Origin: Alkalicaulis satelles
GTDB taxonomy: Bacteria; Pseudomonadota; Alphaproteobacteria; Caulobacterales; Maricaulaceae
Direction: 5' to 3'
DNA length: 64,000 nt
Assembly (NCBI RefSeq): GCF_008630495.1
Contig: NZ_VWOJ01000005.1
Coordinates: 124,001-188,000, forward strand
Under the pieces are notes generated by a model, which saw only the letters and a program-made list of their open reading frames with translations, had not been told where the DNA came from and ran no database searches. The translations under genes were made by a program, and so were the position numbers. Shown piece after piece: positions 18,301 through 27,164 of the stretch (its first letter is position 1; each line of letters begins with the position of its first letter).

Positions 18301-18870
18301 ATGTTGCCAGGCGTTCCCGTACTGCTGTGTCTTGATCTGCAACAGGAGTTCGTGGCCCAGGGCCGCCCCTGGGCGGATCCGGACGGGGACTGCGTGGCCG
18401 CGACCTGCGCGCGGATTATCGCCGGGGCGCGCGATTCAGGCTGGTCGCTGGTTCATACCCATCTCTATCAGGGCGCCCCGATGATCGCCGGGCACGGCTT
18501 GACCCAGCCGATACCGGGCTGCGAGCCGCGCCCGGGCGAGGTTTTGCTGCGCCGCGCAGGCGTCTCGGCCTATGCCCACCCTGATCTCGAGGGTCTGCTC
18601 GAAGGCTGGGGCGGCCGGGCCTATCTGATCGGCTTTTCTGCGCCCATGTCGCTGACCGCCACCCTGTTTGATTCCAGTGATCGCGGCCATGGCCTGACCC
18701 TGATCGAGGAGGCGGTGGGCGCCGCTGATGTCGGTGAATGGGGCGCCGAGCACACCCGCGCCCTGTGCATCGACACGGCGCGCAAGATGGACCGTGCGAT
18801 CCGCCTTAATGATGTGGAGGGGCTGTCGCTTCCTGCGCCTGTATCCGCTGGGGGGCTGCGCATCGCGTGA
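18301..18870 (+). CDS. Isochorismatase-like hydrolase with altered catalytic triad
   Basis: A 189-residue cysteine-hydrolase/isochorismatase-fold protein. The first-strand Asp is present in LCLDLQQEF (D12). Aligned by eye with nicotinamidase-type members, the catalytic Lys is Arg (VLLRRAGVSAY, R85) and the catalytic Cys is Ser (GFSAPMSLTATLFD, S117), giving Asp-Arg-Ser instead of Asp-Lys-Cys. True isochorismatases (EntB, PhzD) also lack the Cys but keep the Lys. This copy may be inactive, ligand-binding, or use different chemistry. It is the last gene of a tight operon with a GNAT protein. Confidence 0.75.
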   Translation: MLPGVPVLLCLDLQQEFVAQGRPWADPDGDCVAATCARIIAGARDSGWSLVHTHLYQGAPMIAGHGLTQPIPGCEPRPGEVLLRRAGVSAYAHPDLEGLLEGWGGRAYLIGFSAPMSLTATLFDSSDRGHGLTLIEEAVGAADVGEWGAEHTRALCIDTARKMDRAIRLNDVEGLSLPAPVSAGGLRIA

Positions 18871-18939
18871 GCGCCCGCGCTTGCCTTTGACGGCGCATGA
18901 TGGTGGTCTGGCCTGGAACAGACATGCCCGGAGGCCGTC

Positions 18940-19995
18940 ATGATCCGCACCATTTCAGCCCTTCTCGCCGCTTCAGGTTTGAGCCTTGCCAGCACGCAAG
19001 CTGGCGCTGAAGAGCGCCCCTGGGCGCTGGTCCTGCATGGAGGCGCGGGCGTGATCGAGCGCGCCGACATGGATGCCGACACCGAGGCCGCCTACCGCGC
19101 CGCCCTGAGCGATGCGCTGGCGCTCGGCGCGGCCATGCTGGAGAGCGGCGCTCCGGCCATTGATGCGGTCGAAGCAGTGATCCGCATCATGGAAGATGAG
19201 GCGCTGTTCAATGCCGGGCGCGGGGCGGTGTTCACCTCGGACGGCCGCATCGAGCATGACGCTTCCATCATGCGCGCCTCGGACCGTCAGGCGGGCGCGG
19301 CGGCGGGCGTGCGCGGCGTGCGCCATCTCATCTCGCTGGCGCGCGCGGTGATGGACGAAAGCCCCCATGTCATGCTGCAGGGCGCGGGCGCTGAAAGCTT
19401 CGCCGACGAGCAGGGGCTGGAGCGAGTGGAGGAGAGCTATTTCTTCACCGAGCGGCGCTGGGCGGCGATGGAGCGTCAGGTGCAGTCCCTGGGCCTGCCG
19501 GTTCCGCCCCGACCCGAAGGCGCACCGGAACCCGAACCGGTGCGCGAGGGTTCCTTGCTGGAAGATGCGCGCAGCCATCGCTTCGGCACGGTAGGCGTGG
19601 TGGCGCTGGACCGCACAGGCGAGCTGGTGGCGGGCACGTCCACAGGCGGCACCACCGCCAAGCGCTGGGGCCGGGTGGGTGATTCACCCGTGATCGGCGC
19701 GGGCACCTATGCGGGCGGAGCGTGCGGGGTGTCAGCCACGGGCACGGGCGAGTATTTCATCCGCCTGTCAGTGGCTGCGCGCATATGTGCGCGCATTGAT
19801 CTGGCGGGCGAGGACGGCCAAACCGCCGCGGACGCCGTGATCCAGGACGAGCTTACCGCTATGGGCGGCGATGGCGGAGTGGTGATGATCCATGACGGTA
19901 CTCCGCTTTGGAGTTTCAACACCTCGGGCATGTACCGCGCTTCCCAGATCGCGGGCGGCGAGCCGGTGGTGGCGATCTTCGATGATGAAGGCTAG
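18940..19995 (+). CDS. Isoaspartyl peptidase/L-asparaginase, Ntn-hydrolase type
   Basis: A 351-residue exported plant-type asparaginase (family T2). The signal peptide covers about residues 1-23 (ending TQAGA). The mature start WALVLHGGAGVI is the family hallmark. The autocleavage site lies at SHRFGTVGVVALD, making Thr217 the N-terminal nucleophile of the beta subunit after self-processing. Downstream, STGGTTAKRWGRVGDSP and GAGTYAGG form the substrate pocket. It hydrolyses isoaspartyl dipeptides and asparagine, probably in the periplasm. It ends in a TAG shared tail to tail with the next gene (4-bp overlap CTAG). Confidence 0.92.
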   Translation: MIRTISALLAASGLSLASTQAGAEERPWALVLHGGAGVIERADMDADTEAAYRAALSDALALGAAMLESGAPAIDAVEAVIRIMEDEALFNAGRGAVFTSDGRIEHDASIMRASDRQAGAAAGVRGVRHLISLARAVMDESPHVMLQGAGAESFADEQGLERVEESYFFTERRWAAMERQVQSLGLPVPPRPEGAPEPEPVREGSLLEDARSHRFGTVGVVALDRTGELVAGTSTGGTTAKRWGRVGDSPVIGAGTYAGGACGVSATGTGEYFIRLSVAARICARIDLAGEDGQTAADAVIQDELTAMGGDGGVVMIHDGTPLWSFNTSGMYRASQIAGGEPVVAIFDDEG

Positions 19996-20942
19996 CGCGA
20001 CTTACGCCGCAGGGACGGGTCGTCGCGCAGGCGCTCCACGCAGGCTTTCAACTCGGGCGTGGAGGAGACCGGAAACACCTGGTGTATCTCTGTGTCCAGC
20101 GGGAACAGGGTGACGCCGGGCACATCCTCGAGATGTCGGGCATGGCCCGTATCCATGGGGTGAGGCTTTGGGTAGTAGAGATGGACTGCGCCCTTCCAGT
20201 CCCTGAACAGGGGCTTGGTGTCCAGAAGCCGCCCGGGGATGCGCGCATCCAGGCGGTCGCGCAGCGTCTTGACCCGGGTTTCCTCGGGCGGGGTATGGGT
20301 GGCGCCTGAAAAGGAAATCGCATTGCCGACTGATGTGACCGCCGCATATTGCAGGGCCGGAAAGCCGGACGCGGAATTACCCACATAGAAGGCGAAGGGA
20401 TAGGGCTCAGCCTGCGCCTCGATCCAGCGCATGCCCTCCTCCAGGCGCCCGAAGAAGGGGCCGAAACCGTGCTGGAAAATCAGATTTTGACGGTCCCCCA
20501 GGATCAGGAGCGACATGTCCAGCTCCTGCAGCGCCCGCCACAGGAAGAATTCTCCCCATTCGGCGCCCTTGGACGGCCCGTTGCTGCGCGCCATCATGAT
20601 CGCCAGCCCGCTCTTGCCGGTCTCGAAAAGCCGTGCGCCATTGCGCGGCAGCAAGACCTTGCCGGTGCGCGCAAACCGGCGCAGCTCGGCCATGTCGGTG
20701 CGTTCCACCCGGCCCTTGAACTGCCCCTGGAACACCAGCGCATCCGGCAAAGGGCTCAGGAGCTCTTCGCAGGCCTTAAAAAAAACGTCGATGCCAGCGC
20801 CAGAGCGCTGGTTCCAGACGGCTTCGGCCAGCTGGAAGAAATCGTAGAAGGATGCGTGGCCGTAGCGTTCATACCGCTCCAGGCATTGCGCCACATGGGC
20901 TTCCAGCGCATCCCGCGATGCGTCAACAGATATCCGTTCCAT
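19992..20942 (-). CDS. Serine-hydrolase-like protein of unknown function, paralogue A
   Basis: A 316-residue protein starting at MERISVDASRDAL, chosen by alignment with its upstream paralogue. The nucleophile-elbow-like FYVGNSASGFPAL (Ser near residue 190) is followed by GNAISFSGATHT. A C-terminal TEIHQVFPVSSTPEL contains a candidate catalytic His. Together these suggest an alpha/beta-hydrolase fold. The N-terminal third (YERYGHASFYDFFQLAEAVW) is helical and unique. No signal peptide or membrane segment is seen. It is the second gene of a tandem pair; the upstream paralogue's stop lies 20 bp inside this gene. Function unknown. Confidence 0.65.
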   Translation of the reverse strand: MERISVDASRDALEAHVAQCLERYERYGHASFYDFFQLAEAVWNQRSGAGIDVFFKACEELLSPLPDALVFQGQFKGRVERTDMAELRRFARTGKVLLPRNGARLFETGKSGLAIMMARSNGPSKGAEWGEFFLWRALQELDMSLLILGDRQNLIFQHGFGPFFGRLEEGMRWIEAQAEPYPFAFYVGNSASGFPALQYAAVTSVGNAISFSGATHTPPEETRVKTLRDRLDARIPGRLLDTKPLFRDWKGAVHLYYPKPHPMDTGHARHLEDVPGVTLFPLDTEIHQVFPVSSTPELKACVERLRDDPSLRRKSR

Positions 20943-21924
20943 TATTGTGCAAGCGCCTCTTGGCTGAGCGTCCATCGGGAGATTGCACATTTGCACAAGG
21001 GTCGTCGAGAAGGCGCGCCACGTGCGACTTGAGGTCCTGGGTGGAGGAGATCGGGAAGATTTGGTGGACCTCGGTCTCCACGGGAAAGAGGCTGACGCCG
21101 GGAATATCGGCTAGGTGACGGGCGTGAATATTATCCACCGGATGGGGCGCGGGAAAATACAGATGCGCCGCCCCGCGCCAGCCCTCAAACAGCGGCTTCA
21201 CGTCAAGAACCCTGCCGGGAATGCGTGAGTTCATGCGCTCGCGCATGAGCAGGACGCGCGTCTCCTCGGGCGGATGATGCGTGCCCCCTGAATAGGTGAT
21301 GGCGTTGGCGATGGTCGTGGTGGCTGCAAACTGCAGGGCCGGAAAGCCGGACGCGGAATTGCCCACATAGATGGCGAACGGATAGGGCTCTGCCTGCGCC
21401 TCGATCCAGCGCAAGCCCTCCTCAAGGCGCCCGTAAAACGCGCCAAAACCGCGCTGGAAAATCAGATTTTGACGATCCCCCAGGATAAGCAGCGACATGT
21501 CCAGCTCTTGCAGCGCACGCCACAGGAAGAACTCGCCCCATTCAGCGCCGCGCGATGGTCCGTTGCTACGCGAGAGCATAATCGCCAGGCCGCTCCTGCC
21601 GGTCTCAAACAGGCGCGCCCCGTCATGTGGAAGCAAACGTTTGCCGCCACGGACAAAGCGGCGCAGCTCGGCCATGTCCGTGCGCTCGATCCGGTCCTTG
21701 AATCGGCCCTCGAAGACCAGCTCTTCGGGTAGAGGGCTCAGGAGTTCTTCGCAGACGGCGAAAAATGTGTCGATCCCGGCGCCGGAGCGCTGGCGCCAGA
21801 CCGCTTCAACCAGTTGGAACAAGTCGAAAAAGGATGCCTGCCCAAAGCGTTCATAAGAGGCCAGACAACGTCTGATATGCGCTGTGAGCGCGTCTTGAGA
21901 GGCGTCAATCGGCAAGCGGTCCAT
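20923..21924 (-). CDS. Serine-hydrolase-like protein of unknown function, paralogue B
   Basis: A 333-residue tandem duplicate of the following gene. Nearly every block is shared: RSGAGIDTFFAVCEELLSPL, ETGRSGLAIMLSRSNGPSRG, LQELDMSLLILGDRQNLIFQ and YVGNSASGFPALQFA. Only the last 20 residues differ, where the frame runs into the start of paralogue A. Identity over the shared part is high by eye, so the duplication is fairly recent or under conversion. The GNSASG elbow suggests serine-hydrolase chemistry. It lies upstream of a secreted S10 peptidase on the same strand with no clear link. Confidence 0.68.
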   Translation of the reverse strand: MDRLPIDASQDALTAHIRRCLASYERFGQASFFDLFQLVEAVWRQRSGAGIDTFFAVCEELLSPLPEELVFEGRFKDRIERTDMAELRRFVRGGKRLLPHDGARLFETGRSGLAIMLSRSNGPSRGAEWGEFFLWRALQELDMSLLILGDRQNLIFQRGFGAFYGRLEEGLRWIEAQAEPYPFAIYVGNSASGFPALQFAATTTIANAITYSGGTHHPPEETRVLLMRERMNSRIPGRVLDVKPLFEGWRGAAHLYFPAPHPVDNIHARHLADIPGVSLFPVETEVHQIFPISSTQDLKSHVARLLDDPCANVQSPDGRSAKRRLHNNGTDIC

Positions 21925-22012
21925 ACAGCCTCATCTGCCCTGTTTCGGGGGTCAGGCATGAAATGTAACCGATCTCGGCCCTGCTTCCTATGGGGGCGCC
22001 CGCGCAGGCGCC

Positions 22013-23515
22013 TTAGCGCCGCCCGTCGCGGATGAAGTCGCGTGTATCGCGCGCCAGCGCCTCAATGGAGGGCTGGTGCAGATACATCATGTGGCCGGCC
22101 TCGTAATAGGTCAGCGTGATCTGGTCGCGGTCAAAGCCGGGCCGGTTGAACACCAGCTCCACCGGATAGAAGGGCGTGGCCAGATCATAAATCCCGTTAG
22201 CGGCGAACACGCGCAGATCATGATTCTGGCGCATGGCGCGCGCGATCCAGGTGGCCACATTGACGTAGGAATTGCGCCCGCCGGCCTCTCCGGCATCCCA
22301 GTTCCAGCTGGGGATTCCGCCCAGCGTCACATAGGGGCGGGTGATGTCGACGCCCAGATTGCGGGTGAAGTGGTCGAGCATGGCGGCGGTATAGGCGCCG
22401 TCAATGCCATAGCCGGACGGATCGCCCTCCGGGTTTTCGCGCGCAGCGTCCGGCTCGATGCCGGTGAAGCGCGAATCAAACCGGCCCACCGACAGGCCCT
22501 GATCGCGCAACAGCTCGGTGCGGAAGCGGTTGAGACTGACGCGCAGCTCGGCGCGGCGGACGAAATCGGCCGACAGGCCGGTAAAGGCCGCATAGCGCGC
22601 CGCGATCTCGTTCTGGCGCTCGCGCGGCAGGCTTTGTCCGGCGAGAATCGCGGGCAGGTATTCGTTGCTGGCGAAGGCGCGCGCCTCATTGAGGAAGCGG
22701 TCGTGATCGCCGTCCCAGGCTGAACGGTCCACCAGATCGTGATACCAGGCCGTGGCCGCATATCCGGGAATGGCGGCGGCGAAAGCGATCTCATTGCCGT
22801 CATGGGTGCGGTTCAGGGAGAAGTCGAGAATGGTGGAGACCAGCACCACGCCATTGACCGCCACATTGTTCCAGCTCAGCTCCAGCTGGCGCATCAGCGC
22901 GCCGATGCGCGTGGTGCCATAGCTTTCCCCGATCAGGTATTTGGGCGAGTTCCAGCGCTGATGCTCCGACAGCCAGCGGCGCATGAACTGGCTGATGGCT
23001 TCCGCGTCCTCATTGACGCCCCAGAAGGTGGAGCCTTGCGTCTCGCCCAGCGTGCGGCTCCAGCCCGTGCCCACCGGATCGATGAACACCAGATCGGCCG
23101 CGTCCAGCAGCGTCTCGGGGTTTTCGCGCACCGTGTAGGGCGCCGCGCCGTCATCAGCCGGATCAGACGGCAGCACCACGCGCTGGGGCCCGTACATGCC
23201 CATATGCAGCCAGAGCGAGGCTGAGCCGGGCCCGCCATTGAAGATGAAGGCCACGGGCCGGTTGCGCGGATCACTGACGCCCTCGCGCAAATATGTGGTG
23301 TGGAAGATGGCCGCCGTGGGCGTCTCGTCCGCGTCGCGCAGGAACATCTCCCCGGCGATGGCGCGATAGCGGATGCGCTCACCATTGACGCTCACCTGTC
23401 CGCGGCTTTCCCAGGTGCGCGGCTCGCTCTGGGCGGGGGTTCCCGCATCGCGGGCGGAGGCGGCGGGCGCAGCGAGCAGAACGGCGCTCAGCATCAGGAC
23501 GATCAGACGGACCAT
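22013..23515 (-). CDS. S10-family serine carboxypeptidase, secreted
   Basis: A 500-residue exported peptidase. The ATG at 23515 follows a strong Shine-Dalgarno (gggggagg) and begins a signal peptide (MVRLIVLMLSAVLLAAPAA). Family S10 signatures are plain: FIFNGGPGSASLWLHMG (oxyanion region), YLIGESYGTTRIGAL with the catalytic Ser, YDLATPFYPVE with the catalytic Asp, and YYEAGHMMYLH with the catalytic His near the C-terminus. It removes C-terminal residues from peptides outside the cytoplasm, likely for nutrient scavenging. Confidence 0.92.
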   Translation of the reverse strand: MVRLIVLMLSAVLLAAPAASARDAGTPAQSEPRTWESRGQVSVNGERIRYRAIAGEMFLRDADETPTAAIFHTTYLREGVSDPRNRPVAFIFNGGPGSASLWLHMGMYGPQRVVLPSDPADDGAAPYTVRENPETLLDAADLVFIDPVGTGWSRTLGETQGSTFWGVNEDAEAISQFMRRWLSEHQRWNSPKYLIGESYGTTRIGALMRQLELSWNNVAVNGVVLVSTILDFSLNRTHDGNEIAFAAAIPGYAATAWYHDLVDRSAWDGDHDRFLNEARAFASNEYLPAILAGQSLPRERQNEIAARYAAFTGLSADFVRRAELRVSLNRFRTELLRDQGLSVGRFDSRFTGIEPDAARENPEGDPSGYGIDGAYTAAMLDHFTRNLGVDITRPYVTLGGIPSWNWDAGEAGGRNSYVNVATWIARAMRQNHDLRVFAANGIYDLATPFYPVELVFNRPGFDRDQITLTYYEAGHMMYLHQPSIEALARDTRDFIRDGRR

Positions 23516-23710
23516 GGTTTTCCTCCCCCTTGGGATATCTGGATTTTCTGGCGCGCATCGGACCGCCCCCGAAGCCACGGGTCAAGCGCAGCGGCGCTCA
23601 CGCTGGCGTTACCGGCGTCTTGGCGGGCGCAGAACATTGCCATCACCCGGGTGCGGGGCTAATCGGGTGAATGACGGATTGCCCAAGCCTGAATGCGGAC
23701 CCATGACGCC

Positions 23711-24994
23711 ATGACCCTGACGCTCGCCGACCCCAAAGCCACGCCCTTCCTGGCCGATCTTCAGGCGCGCGGGCTCGTTCACCAGACCACGCCGGAGCTC
23801 ACCGATGCGCTGATCGCGGCGGAAAAACCGCCGCTCTATGTGGGCTTCGACCCCAGCGCGCCGAGCCTGCATGCGGGCAATCTGATCCCGCTTCTGGGCA
23901 TGGACCGCTATCGTCAGCGCGGCGGGCAGGTGATCGTGCTGCTGGGCGGCGCCACCGGGCTGATCGGCGACCCGTCAGGCAAGGACGCCGAGCGCAATTT
24001 GCAGGCGGAAGCCGATGTGCTGGCCAATATCGAGAGCCAGAAGGCCCAGTTCGAGACGATGTTCGCGCGCACGGACGGCCCGGCGCCGATCTTCGTCAAC
24101 AATGCCGACTGGTATCGCGGCATGGATGTGATCACCTTCCTGCGCGAGATCGGCAAACACTTCTCGGTCAATGCGATGCTGACCAAGGACTCGGTGCGCA
24201 ACCGCATCGAGAGCCGTGATCAGGGCATCAGCTTCACCGAGTTCTCCTACCAGCTCCTGCAGGGCTATGACTTTGTCCACCTGCACCGCGAGCACGGCTG
24301 CCGCATCCAGATGGGCGGCTCGGACCAGTGGGGCAATATCGTCGGCGGGGTTGATCTGTTGCGCCGCATGGAAGGCGTTCAAGGCCACGCCCTGACCTAT
24401 CCCCTGCTGACCAATTCGGAAGGCAAGAAATACGGCAAGTCGGAGAAGGGCGCGGTCTGGCTCGATCCCGAACGCACCAGCCCTTACGAATTCTACCAGT
24501 TCTGGCTCAACACCGCCGACGCGGACGCGCCACGCTTCCTGTCCTGGCTGACCGATATTGATCTCGGGGCCCTGAAAGAGCTGAGCGACGCGCCGGCCCA
24601 TGAACGCCGGGCGCAGAGGGCGCTGGCCGAGCTCTTGACCGTGCGCGTCCATGGCTCACGAGCCGCCGCGCTGGCCGAGGAAGCCAGCGCGGTGATCTTC
24701 TCGGGACGCTCGGACAATCTCAGCGCCGAATTGATCGAGATGATCGCCAGGGCCGTCCCGACTCTGGAGGCGGGCGAGGGGCCTTGCGTGCTCATTGACG
24801 CCATGGTGGCGCTGGGTGCGGCGGGCTCCAAGGGCGAGGCGCGCCGGCTGATCGCCCAGAATGCTGTGTCGGCCAATGGCCAGAAGCTGAACGAGGACAG
24901 CGCCGACCTCGGCGATCACCGGGCCGGCGCGGGCGCCGTGGTGCTCTCGGTGGGCAAGGCCAAGCGCTTCCTCGTGCGGTTTCCCGCCCGGTAG
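23711..24994 (+). CDS. tyrS: Tyrosyl-tRNA synthetase
   Basis: A 427-residue class I synthetase. The HIGH-equivalent is SLHAGN within YVGFDPSAPSLHAGNLIPLL. The tyrosine site is EFSYQLLQGYDFVHL and GGSDQWGNIVGG. The KMSKS-equivalent is KYGKS in GKKYGKSEKGAVWL. A C-terminal S4 RNA-binding domain (about 360-427) follows. The ATG at 23711 (MTLTLADP) is chosen; an in-frame ATG at 23693 is also possible. It stops 3 bp before the stop of the convergent glycine-zipper gene. Confidence 0.95.
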   Translation: MTLTLADPKATPFLADLQARGLVHQTTPELTDALIAAEKPPLYVGFDPSAPSLHAGNLIPLLGMDRYRQRGGQVIVLLGGATGLIGDPSGKDAERNLQAEADVLANIESQKAQFETMFARTDGPAPIFVNNADWYRGMDVITFLREIGKHFSVNAMLTKDSVRNRIESRDQGISFTEFSYQLLQGYDFVHLHREHGCRIQMGGSDQWGNIVGGVDLLRRMEGVQGHALTYPLLTNSEGKKYGKSEKGAVWLDPERTSPYEFYQFWLNTADADAPRFLSWLTDIDLGALKELSDAPAHERRAQRALAELLTVRVHGSRAAALAEEASAVIFSGRSDNLSAELIEMIARAVPTLEAGEGPCVLIDAMVALGAAGSKGEARRLIAQNAVSANGQKLNEDSADLGDHRAGAGAVVLSVGKAKRFLVRFPAR

Positions 24995-24997
24995 GGC

Positions 24998-25738
24998 TCA
25001 GTAGCCGGGGCGCCAGATACCGTCCGCGCCCTGGCACATGAAGACCTGGGCGCCATTGCCCGAGGCCATGTAGCGGCAGGCCGCGCCCGGGGGCGGAAGC
25101 TGGGCAGAGCTGGCGGTATAGGTGCGGGCCGGGGGCTGCTGGGGATGGCCGTAGTCTTCCCCGCCCATCAGGACGCCGCCGGAGGACGGCGCGCCATACC
25201 CGTCATAGCCGTAGCCGTAATCATCACCCGCATAGCCGTCATAGCCATAGGAGGAGTGGCTGTAGGCGTGAGGATCATGGCTGTGGGCGTAGCCGCCATG
25301 ATATGCGCCGTGATGGCCATGATGACCGTGAACGGCTTGCTGGCGCGGGAACTGGTTGCAATTGGTGTTGCCGGTCACCGCCGCGCCCGCCAGCGCGCCG
25401 ATGGCGCCGCCAGCCACCACTGCGCCGGCATTGGACGAGTTCGAGCGCTGCTGATGGTGATGATGACGCCCGCCCCTGTGACCCCGGTGCCCGTATCGCG
25501 GGGGCGGGGCGGTGTTGCGCGGCTTGGTGGCGTTATGAACCTGCGCCCCGGCCACAGCGCCCAGAAGGCCGCCGACCACGGCGCCTGTGACCTGGCGGTT
25601 CTGCTGCTGACGCACGCACTGCTCATAGGTCATCTGCGGCGCATAGTGGGAATGGGCCGAATAATGCTGGGCCATGGCGCCAGGCGCTGCGAACGCGCCA
25701 GCCGACAGGGCGGCGAGTGAAGCAAGGGCGTATTTCAT
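24998..25738 (-). CDS. Secreted glycine-zipper protein, His/Gly/Tyr-rich
   Basis: A 246-residue exported protein with signal peptide MKYALASLAALSAGAFAAPGAMAQ. Two glycine-zipper segments are seen: VTGAVVGGLLGAVAGAQVHN and AGAVVAGGAIGALAGAAVTG. They are separated by a His/Arg-rich stretch and followed by a His/Tyr/Gly low-complexity region of about 70 residues. The C-terminus (CRYMASGNGAQVFMCQGADG) has two Cys that could form a disulfide. Glycine-zipper proteins of this kind sit in or under the outer membrane (17-kDa antigen relatives). The His-rich part may bind metal. A similar protein is encoded just upstream. Confidence 0.75.
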   Translation of the reverse strand: MKYALASLAALSAGAFAAPGAMAQHYSAHSHYAPQMTYEQCVRQQQNRQVTGAVVGGLLGAVAGAQVHNATKPRNTAPPPRYGHRGHRGGRHHHHQQRSNSSNAGAVVAGGAIGALAGAAVTGNTNCNQFPRQQAVHGHHGHHGAYHGGYAHSHDPHAYSHSSYGYDGYAGDDYGYGYDGYGAPSSGGVLMGGEDYGHPQQPPARTYTASSAQLPPPGAACRYMASGNGAQVFMCQGADGIWRPGY

Positions 25739-25866
25739 GGCGGTCTCCTTCGCATGACCGGGGAGGCGGGGCCTCCATGACAAGTCTTACGCAAATCCTA
25801 AGCCGTTGGCGATGAGCCTGAGATGAACAGAGCTCGGGTTCTTTGTTCTTGCGGCGGCGGATACAG

Positions 25867-25896
25867 AAACGGGCCCGGTGCGAACCGGACCCGTTT
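25867..25896 (-). terminator. Terminator of the upstream glycine-zipper gene
   Basis: Arms 25867-25879 and 25884-25896 pair over 13 positions with one mismatch and a 4-nt loop. Read on the minus strand the stem ends in TTTCTGT. It lies 51 bp after the stop of the 25,947-27,164 gene. Confidence 0.7.
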
Positions 25897-25946
25897 CCCC
25901 TGTCCCCGGTCCCGTCCCCATGGGCCTGGTAAGGGAGCTCAGAGGG

Positions 25947-27164
25947 TTATTGCAGGCGGGCGACCTGCCACTGGCCATAATGGTCGCGGCACATGCGCAC
26001 CCGGTCATAGACGATCTGGCCGTTGGGCATGAAGATCTCCGCGTCGCCCCAGCGGCACTGGCGCGAATTCCAGGTGTGATAGTCACGCGCATAGACCACG
26101 CCGCGCACGCCCGAATGCGGATTGTGCCAGTAGAACGGGTTGCCGGTATTGAACGACTGGTAGACGCCGTAGGTGTAATGGCCCCGGTCGCATTCATTGA
26201 GCGACGCCCCGATGCCTGCGCCCAGCAGCCCGCCGCCCAGATAGCCGTACGGATCGCCGTCGGTTACAGCCGCGCCGAAGATGGCGCCGATCAGAGCGCC
26301 CGCGATCACGGCGTCGCCGCGCGGACGGCAGAAGCTGTCCACATAGTTGAAGGTGTGGCGCGAGTAATGCGTGGTGAAGCGCGTATGGTAGCGCCAATTG
26401 CGCTGCACCGGGAAGTGATGGATGTGCCTGTAAACCACCCGGGTGCGCGGTGCGCGGTGATGATGGTGGTGCACCGTGCGCGAACGGTGAGTCGCGTGGC
26501 GATTGGACTGGTGGTGGCGCTGCTGGCTGTGATGCTGGCGCTGCTGAGATCCGCGGTAGGACGGGCCGGAACGCTGTTGGCCGCCGCGCGCATGCTGGCT
26601 GCGCTGCTGATTGCCCTGATACTGGCGTTGCCGGTTCTGCTGAGCGCTCTGCGGACGGCGTTGCTGCTGTGCGCCTTGAGAGCGGCGCTGTTGCTGCGCG
26701 CCCTGCTGGCGGCTTTGCTGCTCGGTCGAGACCTGGCGCGCGCCGCCTTGGCGGCCTTGCCACTGGCCGCCACGCTGCTGCTGGGCCTGCGGACGCGGGG
26801 TTCCGGCGGGCTGGTTGCGCATTTGCGGGTTCCGGGCGCTGCGATTGGCCTGTGAAGCTTCACGCTGCCTGGCTTGCGCGCTCTGCTGGCGCTGGCGCTG
26901 GGGCGCGCTTTGCTGCCGCTGGGGCGCGGGGCGCGACTCCCGGCGTTCAGAGCGGTTATTGCGCGATTGGGCAGCGGGCCGGCTCTGGCGCTGCTGGGGC
27001 GCGGCGCGGCGGTTATTACCCCGGCTTTCACGGCTGCGGCGTTCCTGGGCCGCCTCAGCAGCGGCGGAAGCGGCGGCCTGGGGCGCAGGGGCGGGAGTGA
27101 CGAGATCGGGAGCGCCAGCCAGGACAACCGCCAGCGCCGTTGCAGCGAGGAGCTTTGTAAGCAT
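25947..27164 (-). CDS. Secreted Gln/Arg-rich protein with C-terminal glycine zipper
   Basis: A 405-residue exported protein (signal peptide about 1-20, MLTKLLAATALAVVLAGAPD). Residues about 40-230 are a low-complexity Gln/Arg/Ser-rich region full of short QQRR and RQQ repeats, strongly basic. It is followed by a His/Arg block (HHHHRAPRTRVVYRHIHH). The C-terminal third has a glycine zipper (GALIGAIFGAAVTDGDPYG and GGGLLGAGIGAS) and a small folded tail with Cys residues (ECDRGHYTYG, SRQCRWGDAEIF). It may bind acidic polymers or peptidoglycan in the periplasm. Its neighbour downstream shares the zipper architecture. Function not known. Confidence 0.72.
   Translation of the reverse strand: MLTKLLAATALAVVLAGAPDLVTPAPAPQAAASAAAEAAQERRSRESRGNNRRAAPQQRQSRPAAQSRNNRSERRESRPAPQRQQSAPQRQRQQSAQARQREASQANRSARNPQMRNQPAGTPRPQAQQQRGGQWQGRQGGARQVSTEQQSRQQGAQQQRRSQGAQQQRRPQSAQQNRQRQYQGNQQRSQHARGGQQRSGPSYRGSQQRQHHSQQRHHQSNRHATHRSRTVHHHHHRAPRTRVVYRHIHHFPVQRNWRYHTRFTTHYSRHTFNYVDSFCRPRGDAVIAGALIGAIFGAAVTDGDPYGYLGGGLLGAGIGASLNECDRGHYTYGVYQSFNTGNPFYWHNPHSGVRGVVYARDYHTWNSRQCRWGDAEIFMPNGQIVYDRVRMCRDHYGQWQVARLQ

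Noticed and set aside
25200-25470. Short repeated triplets that could suggest a CRISPR-like array
   Set aside because: They are codon-level repeats of His, Gly and Tyr within a secreted protein, with no constant repeat/spacer pattern.
26480-27000. Repetitive CTG/GCGCTG-rich DNA
   Set aside because: This is the coding sequence of the Gln/Arg-rich segment of the secreted protein, not a satellite or CRISPR.
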